Notes: generated by a model not told the origin, from the letters alone. Positions 1 through 9,850 are shown, counted from the first letter of the stretch. The stretch is 64,000 bases of DNA from Labrys sp. KNU-23 (GCF_008330945.1 NZ_CP043488.1:1703501-1767500), one strand, 5' to 3'. Numbers and translations: made by a program.

Positions 1-2720
1 CCGGTAATTATCATGGAACACTCATCAGCAATTCCGCGGCTCTCCTTGCCCAGGGTGCCGGCAGCCAGATCACGATTGACCAGGGTGGCAGCGTAACCAC
101 CTATGGCGCGGCCAGTGCCGGTGCAGCGGCTCAAGGCGGGGCCTTCATCGATTTCAAGGGCTACGGCATATTCACCTATGAGACCGGCTCCGCCGGCGCG
201 GTAGCGGATGGGACGGATGGGAACGGAACAGCCAGCAAGATAGCCATCACCGATGCCATCGTCCGGACGACCGGCCCGTCCAGCGCCGGTGTCCGTGCCA
301 CGGGCGGCGGTACGATGAGTGTAACCGGCGGCGAGATCACCACCGGGTACAAGCCGGGGTTCGGCACGTCCGGCGGCCATTACGCATCGGCCGAGATTGG
401 CAAGGAATCCAACGGCGCGGAGGCGATCGGGGCCGGCAGCACGCTTACGATCACGGACAATGAACTCACAACCACAGGTGACGGTGCCATCGGTGTCGTT
501 GCCAATGCCGGTGGCACCGCCACGGTTGCCGGCGGCACCATCACGACCCATGGCGCTGAGACCGCCAACGCCACCGCCGATGGTGTCCGGTCGACCGGTC
601 CCGGCAGCACGGTCACACTGACGAACGGTGCGAGCGGCGGCACGGCGGTCACCACTTCGGGTGTCAACGCCATGGGCCTGCACGCGATGCAGGGCGGCAT
701 CGTCGACGCCACGAATGCCACAATCAACACCGGGGGAGCTGGAGCCTTCGGCGCGCTGTCGCAAGGGGCGGGCAGCAATGTCAAGCTGACAACCTCGACC
801 GTCACCACGCAGGCCGCTTCGGGCCTTTCCGTCAACGGGGGCGGCCAGATCAACGCGACCGGCACCGCCGTGACGGCCAACGGGGCCGGCTCGTCGGGTA
901 TTCTCGGCACGGGCGATGGCACGGTGACGATGACGGGCGGTTCCCTGAGCGCGACGGGTGACCTGATCACCGGAACGGCCGGCAATGTCGTCGCCAATCT
1001 GACCGGCGTCGCCCCCACGACGGGCAGCGGCATCGTGGTGCATGCCATTGGCGGCACCACCAGCGGCAATTTCACCAACATGGCGCTGACCGGCAACGTC
1101 GTGGGAGAGGGAGCCGCCAGGGCCAACGCGACGCTGACCGGGAGCAGGCTGACCGGTGTAGCATTGAACGCCGACAACATGACTGTCGACGCCGCCAGCA
1201 TCTGGACCATGACGGCCAGTTCCACAGTCAACAACAATGCGACCAGCACCACCAACAATACAGGACTGATCGTCTTCGCGCCGCCCGCGGGCGGCGCCTA
1301 CAAGACGCTGACGACCTCGAATTTCGTTGGAGGCACTGGCGGTGCAGTCGGTACGGTCGTCCTGAATACCTATCTGGGCAATGATTCCTCTCCATCCGAT
1401 CAGATCGTGATCGATGGCGGCAGCGCCACGGGATCGACCGGCCTGACCATCGTCAACAATGGCGGCCCGGGCGCGGCGACCATCAAGGACGGCATCGAAG
1501 TGGTGCGGGTGGAAAATGGCGGAACGACCAATTCCGATGCCTTCCATCTCACCCGGACCGTTTCCGCGGGTGCCTATGACTACAACCTGTTCCGGGGTGG
1601 CCTCGATCCGAATACGGGCACGCCGACGGACGAGAATTGGTTCCTGCGCAATGTTGGCCTGAACGAGCCGACGCAAACCTCCCTGCCCTATGCCCAGATC
1701 CTGAGCAACTTCGCCTTTTCGACACTGGGGACGCTGCAGCAGCGCACCGGCAACCGCATCTGGCCGAACGGCACCCCCGCGGAAACCATTTGGTGCAAGG
1801 ACCCGGCTCAGAACTACAAGTGCAAGGTCAATGCCGAGCAGGCGAGCGTCTATGTCAATGGCGCCCCGGTCATCTATGGCCAGGGGGCATGGGGGCGTAT
1901 CGGAGGGCAATATTCATCCTTCAGCCCCTCGATCGGCTCGTCCTACAAGGAAAGCATCGGTTTCCTGCAGGCCGGCTATGAAGGCACGATATCCGAAAGC
2001 GCGGCCGGCGAGATGACGCTCGGCGGCTATGCCACCATCGGCACCTCGCGGGCCGACATCGACATTACCCGCGATCCTGTCACCGGTGCGGTGCGCAAGG
2101 GCAAGATCTCCAGTGAGGGCTACGGCATCGGCGTCAATGCGACCTGGCTCGGAGCCAATGGCTTCTACGCCGACGGCATTGGCCAGTTCACGCTTTACCA
2201 GAGCAACCTTTCCAACAAGGTCGGCGGCGACAATCGGGGCTACTCCACCGCCCTCAGCCTCGAAATAGGCCGGCGTTTCGATCTCGGCTCGGGCTGGAGC
2301 GTGGTGCCGCAGGTGCAGCTCGCCTGGACATATGCCAATTTCGACAGCTTCGCCGATACGCTCGGCAACAAGGTTTCCCTCAGCGATGGCAACAGCCTCA
2401 AGGGCCGGGCCGGCGTGCGCGTGGAGAAGCTGGACAGTTGGAAGGACGCCGACGGCAATATCCGACGGATGCAGGTCTACGGCATCGCCAACCTCACCAA
2501 CGAATTCCTCCGGGGCACGAAAATCAACGTCGCCGGCACCTCGGTCAAGCAGCGGGAAAAGGGCCTTTGGGGCGAGGTTGGTCTCGGCGGCACCTATGCC
2601 TGGAACGACAAGTGGAGCGTCTATGGCGAGGCAGACTACGCCACTGCCCTATCCGGCGGCTCCTCGGGGAACGACAACTACACGGTCAAGGGCACAGTGG
2701 GCGCACGCTACAGATGGTAG
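1..2720 (+). CDS. Autotransporter, 5'-truncated by window edge
   Basis: The reading frame is open from base 3, so the gene begins left of the window; the first in-window ATG at 315 is internal. The visible part is about 905 residues. The first two thirds is a Gly/Thr/Ser/Ala-rich passenger with degenerate repeats of the 'TGG...ITTTG' kind, typical of a pertactin-like beta-helix. From about base 1830 to the end is an autotransporter beta-barrel with alternating aromatic strands, ending in R-Y-R-W, the terminal aromatic expected of an outer-membrane barrel. This is a type V secreted surface protein (adhesin-like). What the passenger binds cannot be read. Confidence is high for the class and low for the role. 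Confidence 0.9.
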   Translation, partial: GNYHGTLISNSAALLAQGAGSQITIDQGGSVTTYGAASAGAAAQGGAFIDFKGYGIFTYETGSAGAVADGTDGNGTASKIAITDAIVRTTGPSSAGVRATGGGTMSVTGGEITTGYKPGFGTSGGHYASAEIGKESNGAEAIGAGSTLTITDNELTTTGDGAIGVVANAGGTATVAGGTITTHGAETANATADGVRSTGPGSTVTLTNGASGGTAVTTSGVNAMGLHAMQGGIVDATNATINTGGAGAFGALSQGAGSNVKLTTSTVTTQAASGLSVNGGGQINATGTAVTANGAGSSGILGTGDGTVTMTGGSLSATGDLITGTAGNVVANLTGVAPTTGSGIVVHAIGGTTSGNFTNMALTGNVVGEGAARANATLTGSRLTGVALNADNMTVDAASIWTMTASSTVNNNATSTTNNTGLIVFAPPAGGAYKTLTTSNFVGGTGGAVGTVVLNTYLGNDSSPSDQIVIDGGSATGSTGLTIVNNGGPGAATIKDGIEVVRVENGGTTNSDAFHLTRTVSAGAYDYNLFRGGLDPNTGTPTDENWFLRNVGLNEPTQTSLPYAQILSNFAFSTLGTLQQRTGNRIWPNGTPAETIWCKDPAQNYKCKVNAEQASVYVNGAPVIYGQGAWGRIGGQYSSFSPSIGSSYKESIGFLQAGYEGTISESAAGEMTLGGYATIGTSRADIDITRDPVTGAVRKGKISSEGYGIGVNATWLGANGFYADGIGQFTLYQSNLSNKVGGDNRGYSTALSLEIGRRFDLGSGWSVVPQVQLAWTYANFDSFADTLGNKVSLSDGNSLKGRAGVRVEKLDSWKDADGNIRRMQVYGIANLTNEFLRGTKINVAGTSVKQREKGLWGEVGLGGTYAWNDKWSVYGEADYATALSGGSSGNDNYTVKGTVGARYRW

Positions 2721-2762
2721 GTCGGCCTGCCAGCGACAGCTGACGCAATGCAGCGACTGCAC

Positions 2763-2806
2763 TCGGGGTAAAACCGCTTTTCGATGAAGGCAGGCTTTTA
2801 CCCCGA
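2763..2806 (+). terminator. Inverted repeat after autotransporter
   Basis: An 11-bp perfect inverted repeat (TCGGGGTAAAA and TTTTACCCCGA) separated by 22 nt lies 43 bp after the autotransporter stop. It lacks a following T run on the plus strand, so it could be a terminator or an mRNA-stabilising hairpin. Confidence 0.4.
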
Positions 2807-3047
2807 ATTCTGGACATACGGTTGAGAGGTACCTGATCGAACAGCTCTGCTCACATCAGCAAATACGCTGCCGATTGTGAAAGTAGAAAGCATTGTTGCC
2901 GATTTGGCATCGGGATGCGCCCCTGGCCAGCCGTTCGGACCGTACGGGGAATGTCGCAAGAGCCTGCTCGCGACAAGCCGGCTAAGGAGATTCTTGCCGA
3001 GCTGCTCAATTCGTCGATTGTCAGTCCGGTTCGATCGGAAGGGAACC

Positions 3048-3290
3048 ATGAGCGATCTCAAATATGCAATTTTGGTCGAGCCAAGATCAGCGGTTGATGG
3101 CGGTGGTTTCACCGCGATCGTCCCGGACCTGCCTGGCTGCTCGAGCAATGGCGAGACACCTGAGGGAACGCTAGCCAAAGTGCAGGAGGCAATCAGCCTG
3201 TGGATCGAGAATGCAAAAAGCCAGGGCCAGCCTATCCCCAAAGCATCACGTCATCATATGGCGATCTGGGCTGCCCTCCAGACTGCTTAG
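3048..3290 (+). CDS. HicB-like antitoxin-family protein, solitary
   Basis: An 80-residue protein that reads as a HicB-like partial RNase-H fold: YAILVE near the N-terminus, then GGFTAIVPDLPGC and a helix LAKVQEAISLWIE. This pattern is characteristic of HicB antitoxins. Start ATG 3048 follows a purine-rich GGAAGGG; the in-frame upstream ATG at 2877 adds a tail with no HicB similarity. The usual C-terminal DNA-binding (ribbon-helix-helix or HTH) extension is absent. In canonical pairs the antitoxin blocks the HicA mRNA interferase, but no intact hicA is adjacent. Function as an antitoxin is therefore inferred. Confidence 0.7.
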   Translation: MSDLKYAILVEPRSAVDGGGFTAIVPDLPGCSSNGETPEGTLAKVQEAISLWIENAKSQGQPIPKASRHHMAIWAALQTA

Positions 3291-3481
3291 CCAGCACCAG
3301 TAACGTTGATATACAGGATACGCAAAACCAAGCTGCGCCCGGCTCGATCGCCGGATTGGCCGTAATCCTCTCCAGCGTGCGAACCGTGTCAACACCAGTA
3401 TTACGAAGCCGGACATCCATTGCAGGCGAGAAAATCCTGCCCGCAGGACGTTGATCGCAGGCAGAATTCTCTACAAGCAGC

Positions 3482-5596
3482 TCAGGGCTCGAGCCGAGCG
3501 GGTTGGGAGTTGCGAAGTTCATGCTCTTGAGACGGGCGGGCTGACCTCTCGAGCGGTAGCGAAAGACAGAATGTCGACCCCGTAGCGTCACTTGCCCCTA
3601 ATTTGAGCTCGCCTCCGTTCTGCTGGGCGATCTCTCGTGAAATGTAGAGACCAAGGCCAGAGCCGTTCACATTTTTTCCAGATGCACGATAGTATTTCAT
3701 GAATATGAAATCACGATCGCCGAGCGCCACGCCAGTACCCAGGTCCGTCACATGTACAAACGCAGACTCTTGGCCGGTCGAGAGCCGCACCGTCACTGGC
3801 TTCGTTAAAGCTGAATATTTTAGGGCGTTCTGGATCAGATTTTGCACCGCAATCTCCAGAAGAACGCGGTCACCCTTTACCATTGCCGCGTCATCGTGAA
3901 TGAAGCTGACCCGCCTCGCGGCAATATCATCCAGCCCCGCTTTGGCGGTATGCAATATTTCGTTGAGGTCAAACAGCTCCACCTTAACAAAAGGCACCAG
4001 CCCGGTATTAAGCCGGTCACCAGCGAGGACGTTTTCAATCAGCATGGACATCCTTTTGACAGTGCGGCCAATCTTGTCGATGCGCAGCTTGAGTTTGTCG
4101 GAACCCTCTGCCACGGAAGCCATCAAATTGTCCGCGGCGGCGGCTATCACAGCCAACGGACCCCGGAACTCATGCGACACCATAGCCACAAAGTCCTGTT
4201 GCTGGGCCAAAGCGTCGTTGACGGAATCGAGGGACTGCCGGAGCTTCGCTTCGAGCAAATGACGTCGATCGATCTCCGCCTTCAGCGAGTTGTTGCTTTC
4301 CGCGAGCTCCGCAGTCCTCTCGCGCACCTTGATTGTCAGTTCTCGCTCGGCTGCTTGGGAAAGAGCCATCTCGCGATCCTGTTCCGCCCGCCGGCGGCGC
4401 TCGGCAAGTTGTGCGGCGACACGGTCGAAGAGCAGGATCAAGGCCAGCCCGAACGCCGCCATCAACCCGGCTGTCCAAAAATGCTGCCTGCGCATGGGTA
4501 CCAATTGCTCGAGAGAAGCAAGCGTGAACAATTGGTACGGTGTACCGGCCAGCGGCTGATGCCTCAGCAGATAAGGCCTGCCGTCGATGAGCCATTGATC
4601 GGCATGAGCTGAACCCGCGATCGCGCGCACGTCCATGGGCTCGCCCGGCTCCTCTTCGTTGTCCGGCGGCAGCACCGTGCCTGGCGAGAGAAGTGCCGCT
4701 ACATTGCGAAGCATGAAGCGGTCGGACGAAGTGGTGATCACACGCCCCTGGCGGTTCACGATCAGCGCAATGTGCCGTCCTGTCAGATAGGATGCCACAT
4801 TGGGCGCATCGAACTTAACGGTGACTGAACCCTGCGGCGCATCGTTCGAGTCAACAATACGGCTGGCCACGAAATAGGAGGGGGTTTTGTTCAGCCGGGC
4901 TATGCCGAATGAAGACCCCGTGCCGTCGCGCAATGCATCGATGAGGTAAGACCGGCCCGAGTAAATCATGCCGACGATGCTATCGGACGCGGCCCAATTG
5001 CTGGCCGTCACCGTGTCGTCCGACATATTGTTCATATAAATGCGAGCATAGCCCAGATCACTTGCCAGCGCGTTCATGAAGTCGCCGACTTTGCGTACCA
5101 AGGGATCTTGCGTGAACTGCACGGCACGCTGCTGGCGCGTTAGGGCGACGACGCCGGGCGGATCCGTGCGATAGCGGACAGCGAGTTGGATCACCTCGGC
5201 CTGGCCTGCCACCATGTGGGCCACGCTGACCATCTCGGTGAACAATCGATCCATGATGCGCGCGGTGGTGATGGTCTCGTATTGGGCGCTGGACGCCAGG
5301 CTGTCCAGATGCTCCGCCACGATCCGCTGTGACATCCACCATCCCAGGAGGGCCACCAATGCCAGCCACGCCAGCGCCAAACCCGGCGTCACTTGGCGTA
5401 TGATAGGCAGCATCTGCCGCCCGTGGGGACTTTGCGGCTGTAGCACGTCGCTCACGCCGCCCCCACCAGGCAATTGTCCAAAGTAATTTCCTTTAGTTCC
5501 ATGTTCGTCATTCGCTACAGGATCAGACTCGATTCCGGAATCGGATCTGATTCTGTAGATCATTGTTGTTGCACCGTTTTTTCCGAAAATCGGCAT
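3482..5596 (-). CDS. Membrane-bound sensor histidine kinase
   Basis: Up to 704 residues. After an unstructured N-terminus come a first membrane helix (about residues 68-88), a roughly 280-residue periplasmic Cache-like sensor region, a second helix (about 385-400), a coiled coil rich in Glu/Arg, then the catalytic core. The H-box is VSHEFRGPL with the phosphorylated His at residue 475. An N-box with LIQNALKYS and G-boxes (DLGTGV, GSGLGLYI) complete an HATPase domain. The ligand is unknown. A start at Met62 (base 5413), just before the first helix, is a reasonable alternative, since residues 1-61 look non-conserved. No response regulator is adjacent; the nearest is at 16.3 kb. Confidence 0.9.
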   Translation of the reverse strand: MPIFGKNGATTMIYRIRSDSGIESDPVANDEHGTKGNYFGQLPGGGGVSDVLQPQSPHGRQMLPIIRQVTPGLALAWLALVALLGWWMSQRIVAEHLDSLASSAQYETITTARIMDRLFTEMVSVAHMVAGQAEVIQLAVRYRTDPPGVVALTRQQRAVQFTQDPLVRKVGDFMNALASDLGYARIYMNNMSDDTVTASNWAASDSIVGMIYSGRSYLIDALRDGTGSSFGIARLNKTPSYFVASRIVDSNDAPQGSVTVKFDAPNVASYLTGRHIALIVNRQGRVITTSSDRFMLRNVAALLSPGTVLPPDNEEEPGEPMDVRAIAGSAHADQWLIDGRPYLLRHQPLAGTPYQLFTLASLEQLVPMRRQHFWTAGLMAAFGLALILLFDRVAAQLAERRRRAEQDREMALSQAAERELTIKVRERTAELAESNNSLKAEIDRRHLLEAKLRQSLDSVNDALAQQQDFVAMVSHEFRGPLAVIAAAADNLMASVAEGSDKLKLRIDKIGRTVKRMSMLIENVLAGDRLNTGLVPFVKVELFDLNEILHTAKAGLDDIAARRVSFIHDDAAMVKGDRVLLEIAVQNLIQNALKYSALTKPVTVRLSTGQESAFVHVTDLGTGVALGDRDFIFMKYYRASGKNVNGSGLGLYISREIAQQNGGELKLGASDATGSTFCLSLPLERSARPSQEHELRNSQPARLEP

Positions 5597-5807
5597 CCAT
5601 TCTTCGACGCGGTGCTCTAGCTCGCGGAAGTCTCGGGCGAAGACAGTTGGTGACTTCAGCTAAGTCCATCTTGCTCATCATTGTGAGCTGCCTTTATCGA
5701 AGAACCTGAGAATACAATATTATAGTACCTCCATCATGCGATTCGTGAAATGGCTTAGAACGCCTAACAAAACCGTTTGTTAACCAAGCCGGCCTGAGTT
5801 TGTCGGC

Positions 5808-6515
5808 ATGGCGAAGAAGCTTCTTCCTGATGATTTGTGAGCTGAGATCGCGTCGTTGATGCCGGCCTGGGAGACGCGCCCCAAGGGCGGCCGACCTTCG
5901 GTGGAGGCTCGGGGCATGCCCGGCGGCATCCTGTTCGTTCTCTACACGGCGATCCCCTGGGAACGCCTGCCGTTCGAGGTAGCGGGTTGCTTGGGCATGA
6001 CGTGCTGGCGTCGGCTGCGGACCTGGCAGGATGCCGGGCTCTGGGACAATATCCATCGGCACATGCTCGACCGGCTGAGCCTCGCCAGACAGATCGACTG
6101 GTCACGCGCCAGTGTGGATGCTTCTTGCGTTCCCGTGAAAAGGGGGGCGACGGACCGGGGCCGAACCCGACCGACCGCGGCAAGCCGGACACCAAGCGCC
6201 ACATCATGGTCAACGGTGCCGGCGTTCCTCTCGCCGTCGTCCTGACCGAAGCCAATCGCCACGACAGCACGGCCCTGACCGCCGTCGTCGATGCCGTCCG
6301 ACCGGTTCGGCAGACGCAAGGTCCATGCCGACAACGCCTACGACTTCGATCGTTGCTGACGCTATTTGCGGAACCGATCCATCATACAGCGCATCGCCAG
6401 ACGGGGCATCGAAAGCAGCAGCCATCTCGGAAAGCTCCGTTGGGTCGTCGAACTCACTTTCGCCGACGCCATCATCGCCTTCAGAGCAAGGAAGAGGTTT
6501 TGTCGAGCGCTCTAA
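5808..6515 (+). pseudogene. IS5-family transposase remnant
   Basis: A decayed DDE transposase of the IS5 group with continuous similarity in more than one frame. It starts at ATG 5808 (M-A-K-K-L-L-P-D-D-L), hits a TGA at codon 11 where Trp is expected, then reads the N-terminal region GGRPSVEARG...YTAIPWERLPFEV. A single-base loss in a G run near 6145 shifts the frame to NPTDRGKPDTKRHIMV...LTEANRHDS (DDE region). A deletion near 6305 returns the frame to KVHADNAYDFDRC, then an internal stop and RIARRGIESSS...RWVVE. The usual C-terminus after RWVVER is missing. Element ends were not located. It cannot encode an active transposase. Confidence 0.85.
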
Positions 6516-6637
6516 GCACCGACACATCTGCCTGCAAGCGTACGACTATGCTCGCCCAAAAATCGCCTGACTGCGACGGCCCGTTACCGAAGTCCTGAGC
6601 CCAACTGCCTGGAGAGCCCCCGGAATTCTGAAGCAAT

Positions 6638-6674
6638 ATGCATAACTTGAGGATATGCATCGGCACATTTTTTT
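6638..6674. promoter_or_regulatory. Putative LysR operator upstream of ABC importer
   Basis: A 37-bp element containing ATGCAT-N11-ATGCAT followed by CGGCACATTTTTTT. A closely similar element (28 of 37 positions by eye) lies at 11667-11703 between the LysR gene and the dehydrogenase. The inverted-repeat form fits a LysR-type site. The rest of the 6516-6911 stretch is noticeably AT-rich and has no gene. Confidence 0.55.
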
Positions 6675-6911
6675 CCTACTCCTCCACTGCTACCCCTCAT
6701 GCTACAACCGTTTTAAATATAAGTAAAAAATACCGACGGGGAAATAAAAACAATAATCTACGAAAAGTATTCTCTTGATAAAGACTACATTTCCTTTTGG
6801 TGTCGAGATATTGAATGTAGGGGAGGAATTCGATGGGATACAATGCGTATCTATTTGTTAAATTCACAGCGGCGAGCAGAAGAATTGTACTAATTCAGGA
6901 ATCATAAGGCG

Positions 6912-7676
6912 ATGAAAAAAGAGAATAACAATTCACTCATTCGCCTTGATTCCCTTAGCAAACATTATGGAACACTGACGGTCCTCGATAAAATCGACCT
7001 TGACATAAAGGCAGGCGAAGTCCTTGCGATCATAGGCCCGAGTGGTTCGGGGAAAAGCACATTGCTCCGGTGCGTCAACTACCTGGAGCGGCCGGACGGC
7101 GGCACGATCACAATTGGTCCAACAACCATCAACGCCGCACGGCCAGTCTCCCGTGAGGAATTGTCAGGCCTGCGTCGACGCGTCGGCATGGTCTTCCAAT
7201 CCTTCAACCTCTTCCCCCATATGTCGGTCCTTCGGAACGTCAGCCTTCCTCAGGAACGGGTTCTCGGCCGCAAGCGCGCCGAAGCCGATGAACGGTCGTT
7301 GCAACTGCTCAGCCGAGTCGGACTTGCCGACAAGGCATCCCAGTTTCCAGTCCGCTGTTCGGGTGGCCAGCAACAGCGCATTGCCATCGCCCGCGCGCTC
7401 GCGCTCGATCCGGAAGTGATGCTGTTCGACGAGCCGACCTCCGCTCTTGATCCTGAATTGGGGCTTGAAGTGCTCGCAGTCATGCGCGCACTCGCGGACA
7501 GCGGCATGACGATGATTGTCGTGACGCATGAAATGGGATTTGCCGAGAACGTGTCCGATACGGTCATGATCATGGCAGACGGTCGGATCGTCGAAAAAGG
7601 CCCGTCGGCCCAAGTCATGCGTAATCCGCAGCATGAGCGGACGCAGCGATTTTTGCGCGCGGTGCATGACCGATGA
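6912..7676 (+). CDS. Polar amino-acid ABC importer, ATP-binding protein
   Basis: A 254-residue ATPase of the GlnQ/HisP class energising uptake through the two permeases encoded next. Walker A is GPSGSGKST (about residues 42-50), followed by a Q-loop (VGMVFQSFNLFPH), signature CSGGQQQR, Walker B VMLFDEPTSALD and the H-loop VVTHEMGF. The ABC signature has Cys where Leu is usual. The start has a short AAGG Shine-Dalgarno, and the stop overlaps the next ATG by four bases (ATGA). It is first gene of an importer operon that also includes a binding protein and a racemase-family enzyme. Confidence 0.93.
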   Translation: MKKENNNSLIRLDSLSKHYGTLTVLDKIDLDIKAGEVLAIIGPSGSGKSTLLRCVNYLERPDGGTITIGPTTINAARPVSREELSGLRRRVGMVFQSFNLFPHMSVLRNVSLPQERVLGRKRAEADERSLQLLSRVGLADKASQFPVRCSGGQQQRIAIARALALDPEVMLFDEPTSALDPELGLEVLAVMRALADSGMTMIVVTHEMGFAENVSDTVMIMADGRIVEKGPSAQVMRNPQHERTQRFLRAVHDR

Positions 7677-8317
7677 GCATGGCCTATACAACGATCTTTC
7701 TCGGGGGCTTGGCCTGGACGGCAGCCCTGACCCTGGGCTCCTTCATCATCGGAGCGATATTGGGTGCGCCGCTCCTGGCGGCGCGTACGAACCGCTTGGC
7801 CTTGGTGCGCGTGCCTACCCTGATCGCCATCCAGATCATTCGGGCAATACCGCCGATACTCTGGCTGTTCATCATCTTTTTTGGTGTCGGGATGTCCTAC
7901 TTTCCGATCAGTCCCTTCGTAGCCGCCTTGTGCGGGCTCGGCCTGATCGCCGGCGCCAACATGGCGGAGATCTATCGCGGTGCGCTGAATGCCGTCCATA
8001 CCGGCCAATGGGAGGCATGCGCTGCGCTCGACCTCGGTCGCTGGTCGACAATGAAGGACATTGTGGCTCCCCAGGCCCTGCGAGTGGCGATACCGACGAC
8101 CGCCAGCTACCTCATCGGCCTCATGAAGGAAACCGCTGTCGCCTCCACCATAGGGGTGGCAGAACTCGCCTATCAGGGCAACCAGCTTTCGCAGTTGACG
8201 TATAGGGGCCTGGAGATCTTCGCGATCGTTGGGCTCTTCTACATCTTGTTGAGCCTGCCAGTGGCCTGGCTTTCGCGCAAGGCGGATGCCGCCCTTCGAA
8301 GCAAGGTGGCACGCTGA
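7673..8317 (+). CDS. Polar amino-acid ABC importer, permease 1
   Basis: A 214-residue inner-membrane protein of the HisM/GlnP family with about five transmembrane helices and the EAA-type cytoplasmic loop (WEACAALDLGRWSTMKDIVAPQALR) that contacts the ATPase. Translationally coupled on both sides: its ATG overlaps the upstream stop (ATGA) and its stop overlaps the next start (TGATG). With the second permease it should form the heterodimeric channel. Confidence 0.9.
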   Translation: MSMAYTTIFLGGLAWTAALTLGSFIIGAILGAPLLAARTNRLALVRVPTLIAIQIIRAIPPILWLFIIFFGVGMSYFPISPFVAALCGLGLIAGANMAEIYRGALNAVHTGQWEACAALDLGRWSTMKDIVAPQALRVAIPTTASYLIGLMKETAVASTIGVAELAYQGNQLSQLTYRGLEIFAIVGLFYILLSLPVAWLSRKADAALRSKVAR

Positions 8318-8979
8318 TGTTTCCCACATATGACGAAATCATTTCGTGGATGCCGGATCTGCTGGCTGGCTTTTCCGTCAGCCTTCAGGTCACGGCCTTC
8401 AGCCTTCTTGTCGGGATTCCCTTCGGACTCCTGCTCGCCCTCGGCGTGATGGTCCGCAACAAGGCCCTGCGAGCCCTTTCCCTGTTTCTCGTCGAGGTGG
8501 GGCGCGGCGCACCGGCGCTGGTGCTTTTGCAGTTCATCTATTTCGGCCTGCCGGGCCTGAACTTCACGATCGAGTCATTCGCTGCGGCGATCATCGCCCT
8601 GGCCTGGAACACCGGCGCCTATACGAGCGAGATCATGCGGGCCAGCCTGTTGTCCATACCGCAGGGGCAGCGTGAAGCTTCAGAGGCGCTTTGCTTCACC
8701 CGAATAGACGAACTGCGCTTCATCCTCCTGCCTCAAAGTTTGCGAGTCGCTCTGCCGGCCCTATTGGGATTTTCGATCCTGATCTTCCAGGGTACGTCAC
8801 TCTGCTTCGCAATCGCTCTGCCGGAACTGGTCAGCAGCGCCTATGAGATCGGCTCGACCACATTCCGATACTTTCCAGCTCTTCTGTGCGCTGGTGCCCT
8901 CTACGCCTGCGTATCGATACCAGCCGCCCTCTTCGTGAGTCATGTCGAGAGGCGGGCGGGCCTCTATGCCCAACGTTAA
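8317..8979 (+). CDS. Polar amino-acid ABC importer, permease 2
   Basis: A 220-residue HisQ/GlnP-family permease with hydrophobic helices at about residues 15-40, 60-80, 90-110 and 185-205. Its EAA loop reads QREASEALCFTRIDELRFILLPQ. It starts on the overlapping TGATG with permease 1, and the binding-protein gene follows after 23 bp. Together the genes 6912-9842 make a complete importer. Confidence 0.9.
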   Translation: MFPTYDEIISWMPDLLAGFSVSLQVTAFSLLVGIPFGLLLALGVMVRNKALRALSLFLVEVGRGAPALVLLQFIYFGLPGLNFTIESFAAAIIALAWNTGAYTSEIMRASLLSIPQGQREASEALCFTRIDELRFILLPQSLRVALPALLGFSILIFQGTSLCFAIALPELVSSAYEIGSTTFRYFPALLCAGALYACVSIPAALFVSHVERRAGLYAQR

Positions 8980-9002
8980 CCCGCATTGAAAGGAAGCCCA
9001 GC

Positions 9003-9842
9003 GTGCCTTCAAATAAATCAAAGGCTTATACTATCTTGGCAGCCGCTGCCGGCTTGGCCGCCTGCGTGCAGCTGGCGTCGGCGCAAGATTGCACGCCCAA
9101 GCACAAGTTCACCACCATCGCACCTGGAACCTTGACCGTCGCCGTGACAACCTACGCGCCGCATTCGTTCATGGATCAGACTGGCACGATGAAAGGTATC
9201 GATGGAGACATCGCTGCCGATTTCGCCAAGCGAGAATGTCTGACGGTGAAAGCCGTGGCTGTCGATCCCGCCGCAGCGATCCAGTACATCCTCTCAGGCC
9301 AGGCCGACATCACGACCGGCGATTGGTATCGCACCGCGGAGCGAGCAAAGGTCATGAGCCTGTCCGCGCCCCTCTATACGGACCAGATGGCGATCTATTC
9401 GAAGGAAGGCTTCAAGCAGGTCGCAGATCTGCAAGGCAAGAAGGTCGGCACCGTCCAGGGCTATCTCTGGGTCGCCGACCTGAAGACCATGCTGGGCTCG
9501 TCGCTGAAGCTTTATCCCAACTCGGTCAACATGCAGCAGGATTTGTTCGCGGGCCGTATCCAGGTTGCCGTCGACGGCTATTCCACCGGCGTCGTCGCCG
9601 CGCAGAAAGGTGCCTTGAAGGACGTCAAGGTCGAGATCGCGGCATCCGATGATCGCGTGAAAGCCACGAAGGAAGCCGCTCAGGCCGCCTTCCCCTACTC
9701 CATGAAGGCGACTGACCTTGGCCAGGCCCTGGATGCCGATATCGCGGCGATGCATCAGGACGGCACCATCGTCAAGATCCTGAAGTCCTACGGTCTCGAC
9801 GGCACCGCGGCCGATACCGGCGCTCCGCGCCTGGTTCAATAG
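9003..9842 (+). CDS. Periplasmic amino-acid-binding protein (importer)
   Basis: A 279-residue SBP_bac_3-type solute receptor. A GTG start at 9003 is chosen because AAAGGAAG lies 6-7 nt upstream and a clean signal peptide follows (AAAAGLAACVQLASA, cleavage before QDC). The longer in-frame ATG at 8886 lies inside permease 2. Family features are visible: YAPHSFMDQTGTMKGIDGDIAADFA at the N-lobe, a hinge GTVQGYLW and the D-G-Y segment VAVDGYSTGVVA. The ligand is not determinable, but the neighbourhood suggests an N-methylated or zwitterionic amino acid. Confidence 0.88.
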   Translation: MPSNKSKAYTILAAAAGLAACVQLASAQDCTPKHKFTTIAPGTLTVAVTTYAPHSFMDQTGTMKGIDGDIAADFAKRECLTVKAVAVDPAAAIQYILSGQADITTGDWYRTAERAKVMSLSAPLYTDQMAIYSKEGFKQVADLQGKKVGTVQGYLWVADLKTMLGSSLKLYPNSVNMQQDLFAGRIQVAVDGYSTGVVAAQKGALKDVKVEIAASDDRVKATKEAAQAAFPYSMKATDLGQALDADIAAMHQDGTIVKILKSYGLDGTAADTGAPRLVQ

Positions 9843-9850
9843 CCAGGCCA

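Noticed and set aside
380..1258. 292-residue minus-strand open frame opposite the autotransporter
   Set aside because: Proline/valine-rich shadow of the repetitive passenger; no motif or ribosome-binding site.
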